5,174 bases of DNA from an uncultured Ruminococcus sp. (GCA_946544695.1 CAMNMO010000227.1:1-5174); one strand, 5' to 3'; positions 1 through 5,025 are shown, numbered from the stretch's first letter. Notes: generated from the letters alone by a model not told the origin. Translations and numbers: made by a program.

Positions 1-49
1 TACAGCCGTAATGCATGTTCAAACCTTTGTATTATGCAAAAATTGATTT

Positions 50-60
50 CCGTGTCACGG
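50..60. promoter_or_regulatory. Perfect 5-bp dyad, possible operator upstream of the membrane-protein promoter
   Basis: CCGTG-T-CACGG is an exact inverted repeat with a single central base. It ends 12 bp upstream of the -35 box of the promoter at 73-101, a usual place for an activator or repressor site. The flanking bases (T on both sides) do not extend the symmetry. An 11-bp palindrome can occur by chance, so the regulatory reading is weak. In the rest of 1-72 I see no coding sequence or other structure. Confidence 0.25.
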
Positions 61-72
61 TACAGCTGCATA

Positions 73-101
73 TTGACGTTTGGGCTAAGTTGTGGTATAA
101 T
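73..101 (+). promoter_or_regulatory. Near-consensus sigma-A promoter with extended -10
   Basis: The -35 box TTGACG (73-78, five of six consensus bases) and the -10 box TATAAT (96-101, perfect) are separated by 17 bp. TGTGG directly before the -10 box is a TRTGN-type extended -10. Transcription should start near 107-109, giving a leader of about 45 nt before the ATG at 154. This is the strongest promoter in the window and suggests the membrane-protein gene is well expressed unless repressed. Confidence 0.85.
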
Positions 102-110
102 CGGGATATA

Positions 111-126
111 GTTAGTCAAAACTAAT
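111..126 (+). other. Small 5'-end hairpin in the leader of the membrane-protein mRNA
   Basis: GTTAGT-CAAA-ACTAAT forms a 6-bp stem (one G-U pair) with a 4-nt loop, beginning only a few bases after the predicted transcription start. Hairpins at the extreme 5' end can protect an mRNA from 5'-dependent decay. That role is inferred from position only, and the stem is AT-rich and weak. Confidence 0.3.
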
Positions 127-153
127 CGAGCTTTACACAGGAGGTAAACAAAC

Positions 154-654
154 ATGTTACTGACAATATTTCTGGCGATAGTATTTTGTATGGCGATCAC
201 GGTGCTGCTGATTGCGGCGGTCACCATGATACAGAACGAGAAGATGATGTCATCTGCGCCGAAGGAAGCGCTTGCGCTGCTGAAGCCACGCCCCGATGAA
301 CCGTTCAGGGGCGCACGGAAGATGGGTGCGGTGCTGATGGCTATGAGTATCATCATCATACTCGGTGTGGGTGCGGCTGCGATATGGGACGGTCTCAGGT
401 GCGGATATACATTCGGGCAGTTTTTCCTGCGGTTCGTGCTGATATTCACCATATATAAGATCTACGACATGACATTCTTTGACGGGTACATCTTGTGCAG
501 GTCGGGGTTTTTCCAGTTTTACTATCCCGAAGTTGCACCTGTATATGACGGCAGGAAATACGGATACAATATAAAAAGCCAGTTATTGAAGCTGCTTGTC
601 ATATTCCCCGCAGCATCTGCACTTGCGGCGTGGATATGCACACTTGTGAAGTAA
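154..654 (+). CDS. Predicted multi-pass membrane protein of unknown function (166 aa)
   Basis: I do not recognise a named family. The protein starts with a hydrophobic helix (residues 1-26). A short basic/acidic stretch (27-56) follows, then a second helix (57-78). A third hydrophobic segment (about 89-109) leads into a conserved-looking aromatic patch (FFDGYILCR, then FFQFYYPE, 108-126). A fourth helix (143-165) ends the protein just before the stop, so most of it is membrane-embedded. There is no cleavable signal peptide or catalytic motif. The ATG is chosen because AGGAGGT (139-145) sits 8 nt upstream, and a near-consensus promoter lies at 73-101. It is a single-gene transcript converging on the diguanylate cyclase gene. 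GC content and codon use match that neighbour, so it looks like native chromosome. A small transporter-like or stress-related membrane protein is possible, but nothing visible shows it. Confidence 0.85.
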   Translation: MLLTIFLAIVFCMAITVLLIAAVTMIQNEKMMSSAPKEALALLKPRPDEPFRGARKMGAVLMAMSIIIILGVGAAAIWDGLRCGYTFGQFFLRFVLIFTIYKIYDMTFFDGYILCRSGFFQFYYPEVAPVYDGRKYGYNIKSQLLKLLVIFPAASALAAWICTLVK

Positions 655-687
655 GCAAAGATCACTGCCTGTTTTTGGCATGCTTAC
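651..687 (+). repeat. Interrupted inverted repeat over the stop codon of the membrane-protein gene
   Basis: GTAAGCA (651-657) pairs with TGCTTAC (681-687), and inside it TGCC (666-669) pairs with GGCA (677-680). Together they give an 11-bp stem with an 8-nt bulge on the 5' side and a T-rich loop. It contains the TAA stop. It could act as a weak 3'-end structure for the plus-strand mRNA, but no T-run follows, so it is not a standard intrinsic terminator. Confidence 0.3.
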
Positions 688-709
688 CAACGCTGCTCCC
701 CCCTGACGC

Positions 710-739
710 AAAAACGCCCCGAAGTTTTCGCTTCGGGGC
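710..739 (-). terminator. Intrinsic terminator of the diguanylate cyclase gene
   Basis: Read on the minus strand, GCCCCGAAG (739-731) pairs perfectly with CTTCGGGGC (724-716) around a 6-nt loop, a GC-rich 9-bp stem. After one further base it is followed by five T (714-710). It starts 10 bases past the minus-strand stop codon at 749-751. The plus-strand side has no T-run, although the stem could also slow polymerase arriving from the convergent membrane-protein gene. Confidence 0.9.
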
Positions 740-748
740 TGTTGTCAT

Positions 749-2167
749 TTACTTGTTATCGCTTTTCCTGCGACGCTTCTCGGGGTGCATCTCATAGTAA
801 TGCTTCTTGTCTGCATACATGCTCTCATCGGCATTGTGCAGCGCTGTGCGTATGTTCTTTACATCTTCCTCATAAGCCGTGCCCACCGCAAACTCAACAT
901 TCTCATATTTCTCAGATGCCGTTTTCAGCTTCTCGGACTTCTCCTTCAGCTCATTCTCGGTGATGTCTGTCAGCACTATCACAAATTCGTCGCCGCCCGC
1001 ACGGAATATCTCATGCACCGCAAAAACGTCCCGCATGGCACACGCCGCATTCCTCAGCAGGTCGTCGCCCGCTCTGTGTCCGTCATTGTCGTTGACGGTC
1101 TTTAGACCGTTCAGGTCCACAAACAGTATGCCAACCGCCTTGCCCGATGAGCTCTTTGCCAGCGCATCGACACAGTTGTTCATCTCGTTGCGGTTCATGA
1201 CACCCGTCAGCATGTCCGTTGAACTGAGTACATGCAGCTTGTCTATCAGGCGGAAGCTGTACAGCTCAGATGCAAGTATGAATGTGGTCAGCTCCAGTGT
1301 CTCCTTGATCGTGTCAGCCACATCGGCGCTGAAATTGATAGCCCAGACATAGCCCAGCAGCTCGCCCTTGAATTTCAGCGGGAACAATACTATGTTCCTG
1401 CCGCCCGCACCCGTGATGGATCTGTACCACACAGGGTTGCGCTCCCTGACAATGTCCATGTCATGCTTGTTCTTGATTATCAGGCAATTGCTGCCCGCTA
1501 TGGTGTCCTCCCACGATTCGGCTATATCATAGAACTTGTCATCGTTGTAATTCTCCATAGGCAGCAGCTTGCTTTCAGGCGCAAAAGCCTCGCTCAGCAC
1601 AGTGCACTTTCTTTTTTCGTGATCCATCAGCAGTATGCAGAAATGCTCGCTGTCGCAAAGCTCACGAACGTCCTGACATATCGAACGCATAGTCTCCTTG
1701 AAATCTCCCGGACTTCTCAGCTTGATACAGGTCTCCAGCACGGCGGAAGCGATATCAGCCGAAATGGACGACATGCGCTTGGCATCGGGCTTGAAATTGA
1801 CCTCCATGATATACACGCAGTAACAGGTATTGCCGTTTTCATAAGCAAGCGGCAGGAAGGTCATATTGAACCACACATCAAAGCGTGCGGGGTGTGCATA
1901 GGAATGCAGGCATTTTTTATTTACAGCCGCATTGAAGCAAGCGTCCTCGAAGTTCATATCACGATTAAGGTAATTGGTATATTCGCTGTTCGGGACAAAC
2001 TTTTTAGTCAGCATAGTGACATTTTCAAAAGGCTTTTCGATACTGTCGATATAAGTGGGATTACCTGTGACGATGCGGATATTGCCGTAGTCACCGTTAT
2101 CAAAATTTTCTACTGAGACGACGCAAGCAGCGGTCGGTATATTATCTACGAAAGACTGGAAATCCAT
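749..2167 (-). CDS. Diguanylate cyclase, PAS-like/GAF/GGDEF (472 aa)
   Basis: The enzyme should condense two GTP into the second messenger cyclic di-GMP. The C-terminal GGDEF domain (about 312-460) is complete. It has the STDMLTG..NR entry motif (316-326), the metal-binding FVDLNG segment (D351), N359 and D368 for guanine contact, the intact signature RAGGDEF (389-395), and ADESMYADK (446-454). Residues 1-125 look PAS-like and about 140-305 GAF-like (NIVLFPLKFKGELLGYVWAINFS ends the sheet), so the input is probably a cytosolic small ligand. There is no membrane segment or signal peptide. The residues where the inhibitory I-site RxxD should lie (382-385) are F-A-V-H, so product inhibition through that site is unlikely. 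I chose the ATG at 2167, preceded by AGGGATGG at 7 nt, because the longer TTG start (2242) lies upstream of the predicted transcription start. It has its own promoter and terminator. The PAS and GAF calls are less certain than GGDEF. Confidence 0.95.
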   Translation of the reverse strand: MDFQSFVDNIPTAACVVSVENFDNGDYGNIRIVTGNPTYIDSIEKPFENVTMLTKKFVPNSEYTNYLNRDMNFEDACFNAAVNKKCLHSYAHPARFDVWFNMTFLPLAYENGNTCYCVYIMEVNFKPDAKRMSSISADIASAVLETCIKLRSPGDFKETMRSICQDVRELCDSEHFCILLMDHEKRKCTVLSEAFAPESKLLPMENYNDDKFYDIAESWEDTIAGSNCLIIKNKHDMDIVRERNPVWYRSITGAGGRNIVLFPLKFKGELLGYVWAINFSADVADTIKETLELTTFILASELYSFRLIDKLHVLSSTDMLTGVMNRNEMNNCVDALAKSSSGKAVGILFVDLNGLKTVNDNDGHRAGDDLLRNAACAMRDVFAVHEIFRAGGDEFVIVLTDITENELKEKSEKLKTASEKYENVEFAVGTAYEEDVKNIRTALHNADESMYADKKHYYEMHPEKRRRKSDNK

Positions 2168-2201
2168 GAAAGCACCATCCCTTTTATAACTTATATACAA
2201 T

Positions 2202-2230
2202 ATTATAGCACATGTTAACCGAATTTGCAA
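2202..2230 (-). promoter_or_regulatory. Promoter of the diguanylate cyclase gene, extended -10
   Basis: On the minus strand, TTGCAA (2230-2225) and a perfect TATAAT (2207-2202) are 17 bp apart, with TGTGC before the -10 box as an extended -10. The start of transcription falls near 2195, leaving about 28 nt of leader to the ATG at 2167. This position rules out the TTG at 2242 as the start codon for this transcript. Confidence 0.75.
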
Positions 2231-2244
2231 GATTAGACACAAAA

Positions 2245-2272
2245 ATTATAGAAAAACCTATTTTTTGCACAA
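2245..2272 (-). promoter_or_regulatory. Possible second, upstream promoter of the diguanylate cyclase gene
   Basis: A second exact TATAAT (2250-2245) lies 43 bp upstream of the first. The best -35 is TTGTGC (2272-2267) at a 16-bp spacer, matching only the TTG of the consensus, and there is no extended -10. It may be a weak tandem promoter or a chance hexamer in an AT-rich spacer. Confidence 0.3.
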
Positions 2273-2302
2273 AGGGCATCCGTGAAGGTACAAGTGCGTT
2301 TT

Positions 2303-3169
2303 TTAATTCAAAATTATCTGCCAGCCCTCCATGACAGTTCTGCCTATTACTGAGCTATCATGTACGATCAGACCATCAGGTGACAGCCCCAGCTCTGTTG
2401 TAAAGCCATCACACCAGCCGACCCTGACTGTGACAGTTTGAGAAACGGTATTACTATTATTCGGGGCATCATTATTCTGATATGGGTTTTCATAAAAGCC
2501 GTCCATGCCACGATAAGTATTGCCGTCTGCAACATAAAAACTATGCTGATCAAACGGTTCAGGGCTTTCTATCCCGACAAACTCTCTTAAAAATTCTTTT
2601 TGCGCCTCTGTCAGTTCCACATTATTCGCTTTTACCGCTGAAATTATACTTGATATGTCAGCCCTTCTGCCCTCATACCAGCCTGCTTCACGGAGTTTTT
2701 TATAGGTATCCTCAGTAACGGTGATGTGGCAGTCATATTCTTTTGTCAGTATGTACTCAAAAAATCCTTCGGCAGAATCTGATATATAACGTTTCTTTTC
2801 TGTATCCGAAACTGCACCGAACGAACCGTTTTCACTTAATACAAAACGTTCTATCGTCCCGCAGGAATTCACTGCGCTTCCAATATAAAGTATCAGTTCT
2901 CCGCTGTCAGGGTCTGTCGCAGCGCTGCGCAATCTCAATGTAATATGGAGAACATCTTTTGAAACGCTCTCTGTCCTGTAAAATTCGATCTCATTGAATT
3001 CTGTTAAAAATAATATGACCCGATCTGACAGCTCCTTATTATACTTTTCACTCAGCTTTTTTAGTTTTTCGCCGACAGTCTTTTTGTTACGCTCATGATC
3101 ATAGAACTGACTTGGTTTATATTGAACTGATAAACCACTTAACATGTCAAGAAATTTTGCTCTGTTCAA
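2303..3169 (-). CDS. SUKH-family protein with SUKH-3-like C-terminal domain, probable immunity protein (288 aa)
   Basis: Residues 155-288 carry SUKH-3-like signatures: LREAGWYEGRRADIS (159-173), then EAQKEFLREFVGI (188-200), and the closing strand-helix LSPDG...IGRTVMEGWQIIL (262-287). Residues 30-142 repeat the SUKH layout (VILFLTEFNEIEF, then IERFVLSENGSFG and a YISDSAEGFFEYIL helix), suggesting two SUKH units. Known SUKH proteins often neutralise nuclease or deaminase toxins of polymorphic toxin systems by direct binding; no toxin is seen here. The start is TTG, chosen because a strong GGAGG (3180-3176) sits 6 nt upstream; the next ATG (3145, residue 9) has no such site. It lies 82 bp downstream of its paralog with no promoter evident between them, so it is probably co-transcribed. 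An Asn-rich insert (232-240) interrupts the SUKH-3 region. No terminator follows before the diguanylate cyclase promoter. Confidence 0.85.
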   Translation of the reverse strand: MNRAKFLDMLSGLSVQYKPSQFYDHERNKKTVGEKLKKLSEKYNKELSDRVILFLTEFNEIEFYRTESVSKDVLHITLRLRSAATDPDSGELILYIGSAVNSCGTIERFVLSENGSFGAVSDTEKKRYISDSAEGFFEYILTKEYDCHITVTEDTYKKLREAGWYEGRRADISSIISAVKANNVELTEAQKEFLREFVGIESPEPFDQHSFYVADGNTYRGMDGFYENPYQNNDAPNNSNTVSQTVTVRVGWCDGFTTELGLSPDGLIVHDSSVIGRTVMEGWQIILN

Positions 3170-3251
3170 AGTAGTCCTCCGTTATTTTAAGGTCCTTATT
3201 TTCAAAAGTGTGCTTGCAATTTTCACACATCGGGGTTTCATATCCAAAACT
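3147..3251 (-). pseudogene. Half zinc-ribbon coding remnant in frame after the TAG of the upstream SUKH gene
   Basis: Straight after the TAG (3254-3252) of the upstream SUKH gene, the same frame stays open for 34 codons to a TGA at 3149-3147. It reads SFGYETP followed by MCENCKHTFENK and an acidic/aromatic tail. The CxxC...F pattern is what the first knuckle of a zinc ribbon looks like; the second CxxC pair is absent. The frame overlaps the start of the next SUKH gene by 23 bp in another frame and contains its ribosome binding site. The internal ATG (3230) has no ribosome binding site. It could be a decayed C-terminal domain, a TAG read-through extension, or a remnant of a third gene. A chance open frame is possible because the stretch is short. 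Confidence 0.4.
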
Positions 3252-4085
3252 CTATCCCCATTTTTTGGCATTTCTGAATATTAGTTCAAAGCCTTCCATT
3301 ATCGTCCTTCCAAAAACAGAACCAGGTTCTTCGAGAAGCATTTTTCCATCAGGTGTTATATATATTTTACCGCTAAATGCGATATTTCCGACATAAACTA
3401 TTTCATTTCCATACTCTGAGCAAAGATCGTCATCATAGTCTCTTGAAACACTATACCACTCCTCATCAGCCGCTATAAAAAAGCTGTAACCTTCATCGGT
3501 TTTGCCTGTTATTCCTGAGAATTCTTCCAAAAATCCAATTTGTGCTTTTGAAAGTGAATATCCTGCTTTTTTACACCCATTAACAATATCGGATATTTTA
3601 ACCTTTCTGTTTTCATACCAGCCTGCTTTTCTGAGTGTTTCGTATGTTGAAGTACTGATCATAATATGGTGATCATACTCTATTGTTTTGATGTACTGTA
3701 AAAATGCATTTTCATTATCTGAAATCAAAACGAGGTGTTCATCATCTTTTTTTGAAGCTTTAGCATAAAAACGACCGTCCTCCGACAAATAAAATTCCCG
3801 TATTATACCGCATTCATTCTGAACGTATCCTATGCTCATAAGAGCATTTGTATCAGTCATAATTACCCTGAATACGTTAGGTATCATGTGGAATTTAATT
3901 GTATTTTTTGAAAAGCTCTCCATTCTTTCATAATAGAACTCCCCATGTTTTTCAAAGAATTCTATGATGCTCGTATTATCATATTCTTTTCCCGATTTTA
4001 TGAACTCTGCGATAAACTTATACTTATCGAAAGAAAGAACAGTTAATTTTGTATTTGCGTTACCTGCTGTCAACGTTTCAATCAT
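3252..4085 (-). CDS. SUKH-family protein with SUKH-3-like C-terminal domain, paralog of the downstream gene (277 aa)
   Basis: The C-terminal half (about 145-272) has the same signatures as its neighbour: TYETLRKAGWYENRKVKIS (147-165), KAQIGFLEEFSGI (180-192), and ITPDG...FGRTIMEGFELIF (243-270). The N-terminal half (about 35-132) also looks SUKH-like, with a CGIIREFYLSEDGRFY strand pair (92-107) and a helix at 121-132. The matching run from the first strand pair through AGWY into the second helix shows that the two genes arose by duplication. As an immunity protein it would act in the cytosol against an incoming toxin; that is inferred from the family. I start at the ATG at 4085, which has AGGGAG 7 nt upstream. 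The longer GTG start (4169) falls inside the promoter, ahead of the transcription start. The gene is AT-rich (22 of 60 bases G or C in 3481-3540). The TAG stop is followed by more open frame (see the entry at 3147). Confidence 0.85.
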   Translation of the reverse strand: MIETLTAGNANTKLTVLSFDKYKFIAEFIKSGKEYDNTSIIEFFEKHGEFYYERMESFSKNTIKFHMIPNVFRVIMTDTNALMSIGYVQNECGIIREFYLSEDGRFYAKASKKDDEHLVLISDNENAFLQYIKTIEYDHHIMISTSTYETLRKAGWYENRKVKISDIVNGCKKAGYSLSKAQIGFLEEFSGITGKTDEGYSFFIAADEEWYSVSRDYDDDLCSEYGNEIVYVGNIAFSGKIYITPDGKMLLEEPGSVFGRTIMEGFELIFRNAKKWG

Positions 4086-4159
4086 AATAATTCTCCCTGA
4101 TATGATACCATGTGCTGTATTATGTGGAAGCTTTGATATCTCCTGATGTTTCTTATTTG

Positions 4160-4188
4160 ATTTTACCACATTTTGGGCATTTTTGCAA
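4160..4188 (-). promoter_or_regulatory. Promoter of the SUKH gene pair
   Basis: On the minus strand, TTGCAA (4188-4183) and TAAAAT (4165-4160) are 17 bp apart, with TGTGG as an extended -10. Transcription should start near 4153, giving a leader of about 68 nt to the ATG at 4085. The -35 hexamer is identical to that of the diguanylate cyclase promoter. The next gene downstream has no promoter I can see, so this one probably drives both SUKH genes. Confidence 0.7.
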
Positions 4189-4195
4189 GTCTTTT

Positions 4196-4280
4196 CGAGC
4201 TGAACTAAACCCGGCAGATGATCGTGGCGGTATCAGACAAATATCCCCTGCGTTCATTGCTGACGCATGGGGGATCACTC
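4196..4280. other. GC-richer structured spacer with an 11-bp interrupted hairpin
   Basis: Between two AT-rich genes lies a stretch of clearly higher GC. Its core is ATCCCC (4243-4248) plus TGCGT (4249-4253), pairing with ACGCA (4263-4267) plus GGGGAT (4270-4275), with a 2-nt bulge and a 9-nt loop. A second imperfect dyad lies at about 4211-4230 (CCGGCA...TGGCGG). On the minus strand it follows the small gene's stop, but no T-run follows it, so it is at best an atypical terminator. It abuts the SUKH promoter at 4160-4188. A dispersed intergenic repeat or a structured leader or sRNA are alternatives. I cannot identify it. Confidence 0.4.
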
Positions 4281-4303
4281 ATGTTGATTATAAATATCTT
4301 ACT

Positions 4304-4672
4304 TTAATTTCTTTTTTCTTCAAGCCATTTAAGATAGCTTGTTACCTCAAGTATGTCAGATTTTAATTCTTCCTTATCATCAGCAGAAAGTTCCAGATTA
4401 TCCCAATTCTCATTTTTCAGAAAAGATAGAGATTTCATTGTATTTTTCTCTAGAGATCCGTTCTTTACAAGTATCATTCCGCTTCTTGAAAATCTTATTA
4501 TCATTGTGAAGCACCACACAGCTTTTTCAAGATCAGAAAGTTTTGGAAAATCATATACAAATACCTCTTCAAATGATTTTTCATAAGATAAGAATCTATT
4601 TATAACTATCATTCTATCAATACTTCCGTAAAAATAATCAAGGCATCGATATTTTAATTCCAGCAATTTCAT
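4304..4672 (-). CDS. Small protein of unknown function in the immunity cluster (122 aa)
   Basis: I do not recognise the family. The protein looks mostly helical: residues 1-28 and 45-62 are hydrophobic amphipathic stretches (LEKAVWCFTMIIRFSRSGMIL, about 48-68, is the most hydrophobic part). A charged region then leads to an acidic helix at 96-120 rich in Asp, Glu and Lys. There is no signal peptide and no clear membrane helix. The ATG is preceded by AGAAGG at 7 nt. It is the most AT-rich gene here (13 of 60 bases G or C in 4561-4620), which points to recent acquisition. It lies upstream of the SUKH pair on the same strand, separated by the structured spacer and a separate promoter. Size, company and composition fit another small immunity protein, but that is guilt by association only. 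I found no convincing promoter in the 120 bp upstream of it. Confidence 0.75.
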   Translation of the reverse strand: MKLLELKYRCLDYFYGSIDRMIVINRFLSYEKSFEEVFVYDFPKLSDLEKAVWCFTMIIRFSRSGMILVKNGSLEKNTMKSLSFLKNENWDNLELSADDKEELKSDILEVTSYLKWLEEKRN

Positions 4673-4757
4673 TCTTGTACCTTCTTTTCTTTAGTATTTT
4701 TCCTCATACACAACTTTGAACACGTACAGTCTTATGTTCCAGACGGCTCAGGCTAAG

Positions 4758-4777
4758 ATGGACAAACAATGGACAAA
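4758..4777. repeat. Tandem 9-bp repeat at 11-bp spacing, possible integrase arm site
   Basis: ATGGACAAA occurs at 4758-4766 and again at 4769-4777, in the same direction and one DNA helical turn apart. Arm-type binding sites for the small N-terminal domain of tyrosine integrases take this form. It lies 66 bp from the tRNA-derived core on the side away from the putative integrase. Confidence 0.45.
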
Positions 4778-4794
4778 GTGTATTTTTACACAAC

Positions 4795-4835
4795 AAAAAA
4801 CTTCGCAAACGCCGTAAATTCGGTGTTTTGCGAAG
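4795..4835 (-). terminator. Strong intrinsic terminator downstream of the tRNA fragment
   Basis: On the minus strand CTTCGCAAA (4835-4827) and CACCG (4825-4821) pair with the sequence at 4814-4801, leaving one bulged base and a 6-nt loop. The 14-bp stem is followed immediately by six T (4800-4795). It sits 8 bases past the CCA end of the tRNA fragment on the same strand, so it is most simply the original terminator of that tRNA gene. It also insulates the small gene from transcription coming from the right. Confidence 0.85.
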
Positions 4836-4842
4836 CTCTGAT

Positions 4843-4866
4843 TGGTGCGGCAAACGGGACTTGAAC
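4843..4866 (-). other. tRNA 3'-end fragment, probable attachment-site core
   Basis: Read on the minus strand, this stretch has G53 and the T-loop TTCAAGT (4865-4859), the T-stem 3' strand CCCGT (4858-4854), the acceptor 3' strand TTGCCGC (4853-4847), discriminator A (4846) and CCA (4845-4843). Beyond 4866 the match ends: the T-stem 5' strand should be ACGGG but reads GAGTG, and no anticodon arm follows. This is therefore not a functional tRNA. It is what a tRNA gene leaves at the far end of an integrated element. The intact gene should lie to the right, beyond the window. The acceptor predicts a tRNA starting GCGGCAA; a leucine tRNA is a guess only. Confidence 0.7.
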
Positions 4867-4882
4867 ACTCGGAGATTTGAAA

Positions 4883-4966
4883 AGCGATTTTTAGCATTGT
4901 TAAGTAAAGCCCTATTTTGCGAGGTTTTATGCATATTCGTGTTAAGCGCCGATTAGCGATTTTTAG
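4883..4966. repeat. 12-bp direct repeat pair inside the attachment region
   Basis: AGCGATTTTTAG occurs at 4883-4894 and 4955-4966, 72 bp apart. GTTAAG also occurs twice between them (4899-4904 and 4941-4946). Both copies lie between the tRNA fragment and the CACCC array, on the putative element side. They may be binding sites for the integrase or an excision factor, or the trace of a small duplication. Confidence 0.4.
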
Positions 4967-4989
4967 TGCATTTTTTCGATTTTTTGCAC
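4966..4989. repeat. GTGCA/TGCAC inverted repeat around a T-rich centre
   Basis: GTGCA (4966-4970) and TGCAC (4985-4989) flank a 14-bp centre made of two T-runs around CGA. The left arm overlaps the last base of the 12-bp repeat and the right arm the first CACCC, so several possible protein sites are stacked here. The T-tract could also act as a bend. Confidence 0.3.
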
Positions 4990-5014
4990 CCTATAACACC
5001 CAAATAACACCCAA
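4987..5014. repeat. CACCC array with helical spacing, possible integrase arm sites
   Basis: ATAACACCCAA is repeated exactly and without gap at 4993-5003 and 5004-5014. A third, partial copy (TGCACCC, ending at 4991) precedes it, so CACCC recurs at 4987, 4997 and 5008, steps of 10 and 11 bp. All copies therefore face the same side of the helix, as expected for cooperative binding by an integrase arm domain. The array lies 126 bp from the tRNA-derived core and 80 bp past the stop codon of the partial gene at the right edge. Confidence 0.5.
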
Positions 5015-5025
5015 GATTAAACAGA

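Noticed and set aside
785..2116. Long plus-strand open frames opposite the diguanylate cyclase gene
   Set aside because: They lie antisense to a gene with clear domain signatures, lack ribosome binding sites, and their translations show no recognisable motifs.
2168..2242. Longer N-terminus for the diguanylate cyclase from a TTG at 2242
   Set aside because: It starts upstream of the predicted transcription start and spans the -10 box; the ATG at 2167 has a ribosome binding site.
2267..2302. Plus-strand terminator with GCAC/GTGC arms and a T-run
   Set aside because: Only four base pairs hold firmly, and no plus-strand gene lies upstream that would need it.
4085..4114. Nine-codon leader peptide whose TGA overlaps the ATG of the upstream SUKH gene
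   Set aside because: The frame exists (ATG at 4112), but the only AGGAG in the leader is about 30 nt away, too far to serve it.
4086..4169. Longer N-terminus for the upstream SUKH gene from a GTG at 4169
   Set aside because: The GTG lies inside the promoter, before the transcription start; the ATG at 4085 has AGGGAG at 7 nt.
4843..4920. A complete functional tRNA gene
   Set aside because: The T-stem 5' strand does not pair and no anticodon or D arm follows; only the last 24 bases match a tRNA.
4704..4934. 76-codon minus-strand open frame across the tRNA fragment
   Set aside because: It runs through a tRNA-derived sequence and a strong terminator and has no ribosome binding site, so it is a chance frame.
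4758..5014. CRISPR array
   Set aside because: The repeats are 9-12 bp with almost no spacers; the size and spacing fit protein-binding sites, not CRISPR repeats.
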